35,515 nucleotides of DNA from positions 1 to 35,515 of the forward strand of contig JAISNL010000051.1 in NCBI GenBank assembly GCA_031276235.1, read 5' to 3'. A model generated the notes under the pieces. That model saw only the letters and a list, made by a program, of their open reading frames with translations, was not told the origin of the DNA and did not search any database. The translations under genes and the position numbers were made by a program. Every line of letters begins with the position of its first letter. The first letter of the stretch is position 1. This DNA is from Prevotellaceae bacterium (lineage in GTDB: Bacteria; Bacteroidota; Bacteroidia; Bacteroidales; UBA932). Shown here in pieces: positions 1 through 6,510 of this stretch.

Positions 1-183
1 AATTTTTTGGATTGCTTTGCTGACGCTTGCAATGATGCGGTGCGTGGTATTTTGGTCGTCATCCTATATTTGCACAAAAAAAATAAACACTAAATTCGCG
101 GAAATAAAAATGCAAAAAAAATAATAATAACAAACGACAGAACAAAGGGAAAGAAAAAGATTATCACCGTCATAGGCACAAAG

Positions 184-438
184 ATGCCGTTCGCAAAGCT
201 AATTCCTTTCCCTATTGGTTATATTATAAAAGAAAATGAAAAAATTACTGAGACGTACACATACAGTATTGATGATATAAATATACGTCTTACTTATGAC
301 TGTATAAATGATACTAAAAATGTATATGCCGAATATATATACAAATTAAAAAACAATACATTAATAATCGCCTTTAAATCTATGGATTTTTCGGGAATTT
401 TATGTGGTGTTTATGGATTCTACAAGCGCATAAATTAA
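184..438 (+). CDS. Small hypothetical protein, possible gene remnant
   Basis: An 84-aa ORF with no domain I recognise. Its reading frame is open upstream of the ATG, and that upstream translation (KKKIITVIGTK) running into MPFAKLIP resembles the N-terminus of UDP-GlcNAc 2-epimerases (WecB type, usually near MKKIITVIGTRPQFIKLAP). The resemblance fades after about 35 residues and the rest is AT-rich, low-complexity sequence rich in Tyr, Asn and Ile. It lies beside a decayed integrase and a tRNA fragment, so a relic is as likely as a working gene. No clear TAnnTTTG promoter is visible. The epimerase link is inference from one short motif. Confidence 0.3.
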   Translation: MPFAKLIPFPIGYIIKENEKITETYTYSIDDINIRLTYDCINDTKNVYAEYIYKLKNNTLIIAFKSMDFSGILCGVYGFYKRIN

Positions 439-546
439 TTTTTTAACGCAAGCAATAAACCCACGTATGCAGTAAATAAGCAGTAAAAAATATTTACAAA
501 AGCATTAATACGTTTACAATAAGCGTATTATATGAAGATATAGTAC

Positions 547-591
547 TGCATGGGGTGCAAGGGGTCGAAAGTTCGAGTCTTTTCACCCCGA
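547..591 (+). tRNA. 3' fragment of tRNA-Pro(GGG), probable attachment-site remnant
   Basis: The sequence fits the 3' part of a tRNA: anticodon loop ATGGGGT (anticodon GGG), 3' anticodon strand GCAAG, variable loop, T-arm GAAAG-TTCGAGT-CTTTT, acceptor strand CACCCCG and discriminator A. The 5' acceptor, the D-arm and part of the 5' anticodon strand are absent; upstream bases stop pairing two positions outside the loop. It cannot be a working tRNA. A break at the anticodon loop, next to a decayed tyrosine integrase at 716, is what an att site left by tRNA-targeted integration looks like. An intact tRNA-Pro(GGG) gene should exist elsewhere in the genome. Confidence 0.7.
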
Positions 592-715
592 CAAATGAAA
601 TAAGTTGTTGAAAATAAATAAATTGCATTGATGCAAAATTTATTAGATACACTTAAATGCAGTTTAGATATAGTTATGAATTTACACTACGCAATTTTCA
701 AAAAAATTAAAGAAT

Positions 716-1192
716 ATGCGTAGAAAAAAAATTTTAATCTTACCGAACCTCAATGACAGAGGAGGAGATTTATTAAAAAAATGGTATGTATAATTGTCGC
801 AACGCAATCCGAGAACTGATAAGATGACGTGATGCCGTGTAGAACGATTCGAGGATATTAATATCAACTCTTTAAAAACATCAGCCAAACGCTATGCCTT
901 TGCTGAAAAAATTATTGCAGATTTGAAACGCAAACTGCATAACGGCTGGACAATATTTAACGACACCGAAAAATTTATTTACGAAGACCAGACGTAATAT
1001 TCGCATGAAGCGCGCGTGTATAAACGAGCGGTTGAATCCAATTTAACGCTTGTGTATTGGCTTTCGCGATATATCAAAGAAGAATTTAATTGCTCAGGCT
1101 TGAGCGAAGAAACTTTATGCACATACAAAAGCCGTTGTCGCGTATTTCGCATGTGGAGTGATGCCCGCAAATATATCCTTTTTTTGTTTTAA
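716..1192 (+). pseudogene. Tyrosine-type integrase N-terminal remnant with in-frame stops
   Basis: Read in one frame from the ATG (MRRKKILILPNLNDRGG), this stretch matches the N-terminal arm-binding and SAM-like core-binding part of Bacteroidetes tyrosine recombinases (KRYAFAEKIIADLKRKLHNG, then SHEARVYKRAVESNLTLVYW and LSEETLCTYKSRCRVFRMW). Three internal stops interrupt it (after KKWYV, after RTDKMT and after YEDQT), and it ends at about 158 codons. The catalytic C-terminal domain with the R-H-R-Y residues is missing. The frame is otherwise preserved, so decay is mainly by point mutation plus 3' truncation. The ORF track missed it because of the stops. It sits 125 bp from a tRNA-Pro 3' fragment, which supports a former tRNA-integrated element. 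Confidence 0.75.
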
Positions 1193-1252
1193 CTTGCTGT
1201 CCGAATTTTGGTGTACATTACAGTAAATAACGTTTTTTAGCAGAAAGATATT

Positions 1253-1282
1253 TTTGTTTTTCGCAGAAAAAAATTAATTTTG
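1253..1282 (+). promoter_or_regulatory. Bacteroidetes-type promoter for the DUF3810 gene
   Basis: TTTG at 1253-1256 and TAATTTTG at 1275-1282, 18 bp apart, match the Bacteroidetes -33/-7 pattern. The start codon at 1299 follows closely, so the leader would be about ten nucleotides. Confidence 0.6.
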
Positions 1283-1298
1283 CGTAAAACAAAATGCG

Positions 1299-2342
1299 AT
1301 GAAATTATCGAAACCTGTTAAATTGATGACAACTGCAATACTTTTGTTTGCATCAGTGTTTATAACAAGCAAAACGCCAAATTTTGCCGAATGGTATATC
1401 AAAAACGTATATCCGCTAATTGCGGCGGCGCTTTCGTTTGTTTCGGCGCTGTTTCCGTTTTCGCTGTTTGATGTTTTTACTGTGCTTGTCGTCATTGCTT
1501 TACTTGCGATGCTTGTTTTAATGATTTTTAAAAAAATAAAATGGTCGAAAGGACTGTACATCATTGCATATTCGGGTTTGTCGCTGATAGCGTATTTTTA
1601 TTTTGCGTGGGGATTTGCCTATTTTCGCAATGATTTTTATACACGCTGCAATGTACGGAAGGCAGAATTTAATGCACAAAACTTTAATGAATTTGCAAAA
1701 AGTTTTATTACCGATGCAAATGCTGCATATTTTGAATTTGGCAGTATTGATAAAAATGACATAAACGAAAAAATAGAGCGGCAATACGAAAAACTGAAAG
1801 ATATTTTGAAAATAAAATATCCTAACGGAAAGCGAAAACCCAAGCAAATGTTATATGAATCACTGCACACAAAAACAGGCGTTTCTGGATATTTCGGACC
1901 GTTTTTCAACGAAATTCACGTTAATAATTTTGCTCTTGATTTGGAATATCCTTTTACTCTGGCGCATGAAAAAGCCCATCAATTTGGAGTTGCAAGCGAA
2001 GCCGAATGTAATCTGTATGCCTTTATTGTGTGCGCAACAGACAATGATGCACAACTGCGCTACAGCGCTTATATTTCAACAATTGGCTATGTATTGAACA
2101 ATTATTATAAAACATTTCCCGACGATTACAGAAATTTGATTGATAGCGTTGACAATAAAGTAATCGAAGATTTGAAATTAATATCCAAACATTGGACAGA
2201 TGCAAAAAATCAAACACTGTCAAACGTCCACAAAACTGTTTACGATACTTATCTTAAAACAAACAGTATTAATTCGGGAATAAAAAATTATTCGGAAGTA
2301 GTGAATTTATTAATATCAACATACAATATACTTGTAAAATGA
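1299..2342 (+). CDS. DUF3810 family membrane protein with HExxH metalloprotease-like motif
   Basis: A 347-aa protein with N-terminal hydrophobic segments (about residues 8-24, 40-77 and 86-104) followed by a soluble domain. The soluble part carries HEKAH at residues 223-227 (LAHEKAHQFG) and a downstream acidic stretch (ASEAECN) that could give the third zinc ligand, as in gluzincin-type metalloproteases. This layout fits DUF3810, a Bacteroidetes family of unknown substrate. A typical promoter sits just upstream. The stop overlaps the next gene in an ATGA arrangement, so the two are translationally coupled. The proteolytic role is inferred from the motif only. Confidence 0.8.
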   Translation: MKLSKPVKLMTTAILLFASVFITSKTPNFAEWYIKNVYPLIAAALSFVSALFPFSLFDVFTVLVVIALLAMLVLMIFKKIKWSKGLYIIAYSGLSLIAYFYFAWGFAYFRNDFYTRCNVRKAEFNAQNFNEFAKSFITDANAAYFEFGSIDKNDINEKIERQYEKLKDILKIKYPNGKRKPKQMLYESLHTKTGVSGYFGPFFNEIHVNNFALDLEYPFTLAHEKAHQFGVASEAECNLYAFIVCATDNDAQLRYSAYISTIGYVLNNYYKTFPDDYRNLIDSVDNKVIEDLKLISKHWTDAKNQTLSNVHKTVYDTYLKTNSINSGIKNYSEVVNLLISTYNILVK

Positions 2343-3031
2343 CAACTGTTTTACGTATATCGGCAATTATGTTTACATATATGTTTTGCGCAGATATACA
2401 AGCGCAAACGGAAAGTCAATCATCGTATTTTCAGCAATATGTTGTTGAAGACAGCGATACTCTTTATCTTATGGATATAGATGAACTTACGGTGATAGCA
2501 ATACCGAAATTCAAAAACAAACGCGACTGGAAAAAATATTCACGAATGGTGTACAATCTTCCGCGAGTTTATCCTTATGCGCAAATAGCAAAAAACAAAC
2601 TTGCCGAAATGGACAGGCAGTTTGCGAAAATTCATAACAGGCGGCAACGAAAAGAATACATAAAAACTGTAGAAAAGGAAATGACAAACCAATACAAGGC
2701 TGCATTGAAAAAACTGACCATATCGCAGGGCAAAATGCTGATAAAACTTATAAACCGAGAAACGGAAACAACAGTTTATCAAATTGTGAAAGAAATGAAA
2801 GGCGGATTTTTAGCATTTTTCTGGCAAAGCGTTGCAAGTATTTTCGGCGCAAGCCTGAAATACAAATACGACAAAAACGGAGATGATGCTATTCTCGAAA
2901 AACTTGTAAACATATACGAACATGGCAATTATAACGAACTTTACATTAAAGTTTTTGGGCTTGGCATAGAAGAACACACAAAACAATTGCAGGAAAAACG
3001 AAATAAAAAACAAAACAAAGCAAATAAATAA
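2339..3031 (+). CDS. DUF4294 domain-containing secreted protein
   Basis: A 230-aa protein that starts inside the stop of the DUF3810 gene (ATGA overlap). Residues 1-22 form a signal peptide ending near the sequence IQAQ, so it is probably periplasmic. The conserved core (DELTVIAIPKFKNKRDWKKY, then VYNLPRVYPYAQIAKNKL) fits DUF4294, a Bacteroidetes family of unknown function. The C-terminus is Lys/Gln-rich. Coupling to a membrane metalloprotease-like protein suggests an envelope role, but no activity can be read from the sequence. Confidence 0.75.
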   Translation: MTTVLRISAIMFTYMFCADIQAQTESQSSYFQQYVVEDSDTLYLMDIDELTVIAIPKFKNKRDWKKYSRMVYNLPRVYPYAQIAKNKLAEMDRQFAKIHNRRQRKEYIKTVEKEMTNQYKAALKKLTISQGKMLIKLINRETETTVYQIVKEMKGGFLAFFWQSVASIFGASLKYKYDKNGDDAILEKLVNIYEHGNYNELYIKVFGLGIEEHTKQLQEKRNKKQNKANK

Positions 3032-3263
3032 TTCGTTCCAATCATTCGCAAGCGTTGGATATTTGCTCGTAAATATAACATTTTAAACCTCAAAATCACT
3101 GTTTGCAACAAACACAAAAATGAAATTAATTAAAGCAAATAAGCATTTTACTACAGAGCGTAATGCAAAATTTGTTTTTTTAGAAATTTTCTCTTAAAAG
3201 GCGCTCGCGAACAAAGACTATATGATATTTTTAAAATTCGGATGATATTTGTCGGCAATTTTG

Positions 3264-3271
3264 TACTTTTG
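3264..3271 (+). promoter_or_regulatory. -7 promoter element upstream of the lipid kinase gene
   Basis: TACTTTTG fits the Bacteroidetes -7 box and lies 17 bp before the ATG at 3289. A well-spaced -33 TTTG is not obvious. Confidence 0.45.
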
Positions 3272-3288
3272 CGTCTGCATACAGAAAA

Positions 3289-4248
3289 ATGACAGAAGAA
3301 GAAATAAAAAAAACATGGATGGTGATAGTTAATCCCAGCGCAGGAACTCGAAAAGGGTTAACCGACTGGCCTGTTATTTCAAATCAAATGTATCGTAGCG
3401 GACTTGATTTTACATGCGTTTTCACCGAAAAAAAATATCATGCCGTAGAGTTAACTGTAAAAGCAATAAACGACGGATTTCGCAAAATTGTAGCCATAGG
3501 CGGAGATGGCACTGTAAACGAAATTGTTAATGGAATTTTCATTCAAAAAAAAGCGCCTGTAACCGACATATCGCTTGCCGTCATTGCAGTTGGTACAGGT
3601 AACGATTGGGTGCGAATGCTCGGAATCCCCAAAACATATCAGGAAGCAATAAAGGCAATTTCGCAGGGACAAACTATTTTGCAGGATGTAGGATTAATAT
3701 CGTTTTACGAAACAAAAGTAAAACATCAACGCTATATGGCAAATGTAGCAGGCATGGGCTATGATGCCGCAGTAAATCGCGTTTTCAACAGGCTGAAAGA
3801 TGAAGGACGAAGCGGCAAATGGCTTTATATTTTAAGTGTAGCAAAAACGTTACTGGGATACAGAAGTAAAAAATTTAACATTATTGTAGATGGTGAAACA
3901 ATTCTCAGCAATGTTAATGTTTTCAGTGCAAATGTAGGCATAGGAAAATACAATGGAGGCGGAATGTTGCAGTTGCCTCAAGCCGAAATTGACGATGGAC
4001 TGTTTGATATTACAGTGATAAAAAAAATGAGCAAATTAAAAATCATTAAACATTTCAAAAAACTTTTCAACGGCAAAATATACAAATTACCAGGCGTTGT
4101 ATCTTTGCAGGGCAAACGCATCGAAATAAATTCAAAGCCCGAAACTCCTATTGAAATTGACGGCGAAGCGCTTGGTTACTGTCCGTTCGTATTCGAACTT
4201 ATACCTCAATGCATAAACGTAGTGGTAGGCAAAAATTATAAAAAATAA
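3289..4248 (+). CDS. Diacylglycerol kinase family lipid kinase
   Basis: A 319-aa protein with the DAGK catalytic fold: a VNPSAG phosphate-binding strand near residue 14, GGDGTVNE at 71-78, and GTGND at about 102-107. The length is normal for bacterial YegS/BmrU/DgkB-type kinases, which phosphorylate diacylglycerol or related lipids at the inner membrane using ATP. The C-terminal domain (VEIDGEALGYCP-like) is present, so the protein looks intact. It is a single-gene unit behind a TACTTTTG promoter and converges on the adenosine-kinase-like gene. The exact lipid substrate cannot be deduced. Confidence 0.85.
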   Translation: MTEEEIKKTWMVIVNPSAGTRKGLTDWPVISNQMYRSGLDFTCVFTEKKYHAVELTVKAINDGFRKIVAIGGDGTVNEIVNGIFIQKKAPVTDISLAVIAVGTGNDWVRMLGIPKTYQEAIKAISQGQTILQDVGLISFYETKVKHQRYMANVAGMGYDAAVNRVFNRLKDEGRSGKWLYILSVAKTLLGYRSKKFNIIVDGETILSNVNVFSANVGIGKYNGGGMLQLPQAEIDDGLFDITVIKKMSKLKIIKHFKKLFNGKIYKLPGVVSLQGKRIEINSKPETPIEIDGEALGYCPFVFELIPQCINVVVGKNYKK

Positions 4249-4262
4249 TTACAATCGAATTT

Positions 4263-4320
4263 GTTGCTTGTAAAGAGATAAAAAACACACATCTATCAAC
4301 AAGCGACTTTAATATTTTTG
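4263..4320. terminator. Possible bidirectional terminator between convergent genes
   Basis: GTTGCTTGT (4263-4271) can pair with ACAAGCGAC (4299-4307), eight of nine plus one wobble, followed by a T-rich stretch. It lies in the 95-bp gap between two convergent genes. The loop is long (about 27 nt), so confidence is limited. Confidence 0.35.
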
Positions 4321-4343
4321 TCTATCGTATCGAAATGATAAAA

Positions 4344-5318
4344 TCAATAATTCAAACTTTGTTTGATATTGTTCCATCTTTCATCGCTGAGTTTTGTACC
4401 CACTACTTCTACCACATTGCCTGCGCACAGAGAGCCTATCTCGCCGCAAATTTCTATAGGAAGTTTTTTAGCCATTCCATATAAAAATCCCGTAGCGTAC
4501 AGATCGCCTGCGCCAGTAGCGTCTATAGCTTTTGCAGGCAGAGCGCGTATTTTATAAAATTCATTACCCTGTTGTACGTATGAGCCTGACGCTCCTGTTT
4601 TAACAATTGCAATTTTACACAATTCGGCAAGTATTCTTACTGCTTCCTGCGGATTTTTGTCGGTGAATGTTTTAGCTTCCTCTTCGTTTGCAAATATTAT
4701 ATCAACGTACTTGTCTAATATTTCTGCCATAAATTTTTTATTTTCGGCAACTATATTGAAACTCGACATATCCATCGAAATTGTTATTCTGTGCCGTTTT
4801 GCAAGTTCAAGAGCGCGTTTCATCAATGCATAGTCTTGCACCAGATAGCCTTCGATATGTAAATAATCATAATCTTCAAATTGCTTGTCGCAAAGATCTT
4901 CTTCACAAAGATCGATAGCCGCTCCGAGATATGTACACATTGTACGTTCTCCATCGGGAGTTATCAACACTTTACAGTTTCCTGTAGTTTTTTCTACTGT
5001 TATTAATGCAGGAGTAGTTCCGTTTTTTTTCATGTCGTTAAGAAAAAAATTGCCAAGTTCATCTTTGCCTGTTTTTCCTATAAAAGCTGTTTTGATGCCA
5101 AGTCGGCTAAGCCCGTTCACGGTGTTGGCTGCCGAGCCGCCCGCAATAATATCATATTTGCATTGACGCTTTATGTCGTCAAAAATTTTGTTGGTTGTTT
5201 TTTCATCTACATGCGTCATACTTCCTTTTGGCAAATTATATTTGTGAAGCATTGAATCATCTGTGAATATTGCCAGAATATCAACAAGTGCATTTCCTAT
5301 ACCAAGAATTTTATTCAT
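4344..5318 (-). CDS. PfkB-family carbohydrate kinase, adenosine kinase-like
   Basis: A 324-aa ribokinase-fold kinase. GGSAANT at residues 60-66 is the first PfkB signature and DATGAGD at 266-272 is the second, containing the catalytic Asp and anion hole. The N-terminus (ILGIGNALVDILA) and overall length match the adenosine-kinase-like branch common in Bacteroidetes. It would phosphorylate adenosine or a similar nucleoside or sugar with ATP in the cytoplasm. A TAATTTTG -7 box lies upstream on the minus strand. It is monocistronic and convergent with the lipid kinase. Substrate identity is family inference. Confidence 0.85.
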   Translation of the reverse strand: MNKILGIGNALVDILAIFTDDSMLHKYNLPKGSMTHVDEKTTNKIFDDIKRQCKYDIIAGGSAANTVNGLSRLGIKTAFIGKTGKDELGNFFLNDMKKNGTTPALITVEKTTGNCKVLITPDGERTMCTYLGAAIDLCEEDLCDKQFEDYDYLHIEGYLVQDYALMKRALELAKRHRITISMDMSSFNIVAENKKFMAEILDKYVDIIFANEEEAKTFTDKNPQEAVRILAELCKIAIVKTGASGSYVQQGNEFYKIRALPAKAIDATGAGDLYATGFLYGMAKKLPIEICGEIGSLCAGNVVEVVGTKLSDERWNNIKQSLNY

Positions 5319-5349
5319 ATTTTTGTTGTTTGTTGTAAAAAATAATCGC

Positions 5350-5357
5350 CAAAATTA
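5350..5357 (-). promoter_or_regulatory. -7 promoter element for the PfkB kinase gene
   Basis: On the minus strand this reads TAATTTTG, about 30 bp before the start at 5318. No convincing -33 TTG is seen. Confidence 0.4.
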
Positions 5358-5575
5358 GCAAATAAAATTAAAATGTTTTAATATTTTTAAAAATGACATT
5401 AATAATTCAGGTCAACTCACTGAATAAAATGGCTTAATCAACTTCAAATAAAATGATTGAAAAGCTGATTTAATATCAAAACAATCTTGTTATCATACGT
5501 TATGCGTTTGATGAAAGACGCATAATATATTATCAACCGCGTAACCTTGCAAATAGATCAACACAACTAAAAATT

Positions 5576-5959
5576 TTACTTATAACAGTAAACCATATCA
5601 TAAAAATCATGTATTAGATTGTTGGTGTATAAATATGCAAATATAGGATACTCTTCTTGTAGCCTGTAACGAATATAATCTGTGATATTTGTTGGAATTT
5701 CAATATCATAAATTCCAGATTTTTCTTCGTTTTCAATTTCCATAATAGCATTTTTTTCATCTTTTCCCAATCGGATTCCGTATAAATACGAATCAATAAT
5801 ATGAAAAATCATACTTTCCGGACATTCCAATATCGTACTATCAGACAAATATTTAACCTGTGAAGGCAAAATATCTCCAACTGCCATTGGTCGTATTGAT
5901 ACGCGTTTTTCTATCATTTTCCGAATTACAGATGTTTTTTTCAAAAATAAGTTTTCCAT
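5576..5959 (-). CDS. Hypothetical 127-aa protein divergent from an XRE regulator
   Basis: A 127-aa acidic soluble protein without signal peptide or membrane segment; I recognise no domain. It has a basic N-terminal third (KKTSVIRKMIEKRVSIRPM) and an acidic middle (GKDEKNAIMEIENEEKSG). It is divergently oriented from the XRE gene at 6172, with a 212-bp gap holding palindromes and a minus-strand TACCTTTG box near 6132. That layout recalls small regulator/target or toxin-antitoxin-like pairs, but no toxin motif is visible. Base composition matches its surroundings. It is probably real because of length and organised context. Confidence 0.55.
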   Translation of the reverse strand: MENLFLKKTSVIRKMIEKRVSIRPMAVGDILPSQVKYLSDSTILECPESMIFHIIDSYLYGIRLGKDEKNAIMEIENEEKSGIYDIEIPTNITDYIRYRLQEEYPIFAYLYTNNLIHDFYDMVYCYK

Positions 5960-6102
5960 AAATTAGTAATTAAATCATTTATTTTATTGTAATTGCCTAT
6001 TCTTATACCGCAACAAATTCCTCGTTTCTCTATTAATTTTAGCTTAATTCGTTAATAATAACCTGCGCAAAAATTTGTAAATGCGGTTGATTTCACCTTC
6101 CT

Positions 6103-6163
6103 ATCATATATGATTGCATGAAACAAAGGTAAACATTTTTTCTTTGCCACAATCATTTTTGAT
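6103..6163. promoter_or_regulatory. Pair of ATCA-N4-TGAT palindromes, candidate XRE operators
   Basis: ATCATATATGAT (6103-6114) is a perfect 12-bp palindrome, and ATCATTTTTGAT (6152-6163) shares its ATCA-N4-TGAT outline. They are 49 bp apart, the second ending just before the XRE start. A minus-strand TACCTTTG box lies between them. Spaced dyads near an autoregulated HTH gene are typical operators; binding here is inferred. Confidence 0.4.
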
Positions 6164-6171
6164 AGAAAGTT

Positions 6172-6390
6172 ATGAATAAAGAAGTTATTTTAGTAAAAAT
6201 AGGATTGAAAATAAGAGAATTCCGTAAAGAAAAAAATTTATCTATAATGGAATTTTCCGATAAACTTGAAATCGAATATAATAATCTAATAAGAATCGAA
6301 AAAGGCAGAACTAATTTCACTATCGGCACGTTGTTGAAAATTTGCAAAGCGCTTGATGTAAAACTTGTTGATATTGTTAATGTTGAGTAA
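6172..6390 (+). CDS. XRE-family helix-turn-helix transcriptional regulator
   Basis: A 72-aa protein that is almost entirely a HTH_3/Cro-C1 domain: GLKIREFRKEKNLSIMEFSDKLEI forms helices 1-3, YNNLIRIEKGRTNFTIGTLLKICKAL forms helices 3-5, ending in VDIV. Such minimal XRE proteins repress their own promoter and often a neighbouring gene. ATCA-N4-TGAT dyads lie directly upstream. The only close partner is the divergent 127-aa unknown gene. No C-terminal sensing domain is present, so any signal would come from a partner or from protein turnover. Confidence 0.8.
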   Translation: MNKEVILVKIGLKIREFRKEKNLSIMEFSDKLEIEYNNLIRIEKGRTNFTIGTLLKICKALDVKLVDIVNVE

Positions 6391-6472
6391 ATCGTTTGGT
6401 ATCTGTAATTTTCAAATTTTTATGTTACTGTTATTTGTTACAGCGAATGATTTTAAAATGTCTGAACAATAT

Positions 6473-6503
6473 TTTGCATTATCGCAAATTATTGCTAATA
6501 TTG
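6473..6503 (+). promoter_or_regulatory. Promoter for the AddB-like nuclease gene
   Basis: TTTG (6473-6476), 19 bp, then TAATATTG (6496-6503) matches Bacteroidetes consensus spacing. The ATG at 6511 would give a nearly leaderless or very short leader mRNA. Confidence 0.6.
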
Positions 6504-6510
6504 CACAATT

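Noticed and set aside
547-591. Functional tRNA or tmRNA 3' end
   Set aside because: No 5' acceptor or D-arm occurs within 90 bp upstream, and the anticodon loop reads GGG as in tRNA-Pro rather than any tmRNA feature.
716-1192. Stop-codon readthrough or an alternative code in the integrase
   Set aside because: Both TAA and TGA interrupt it and the catalytic domain is missing, while all neighbouring genes use the standard code.
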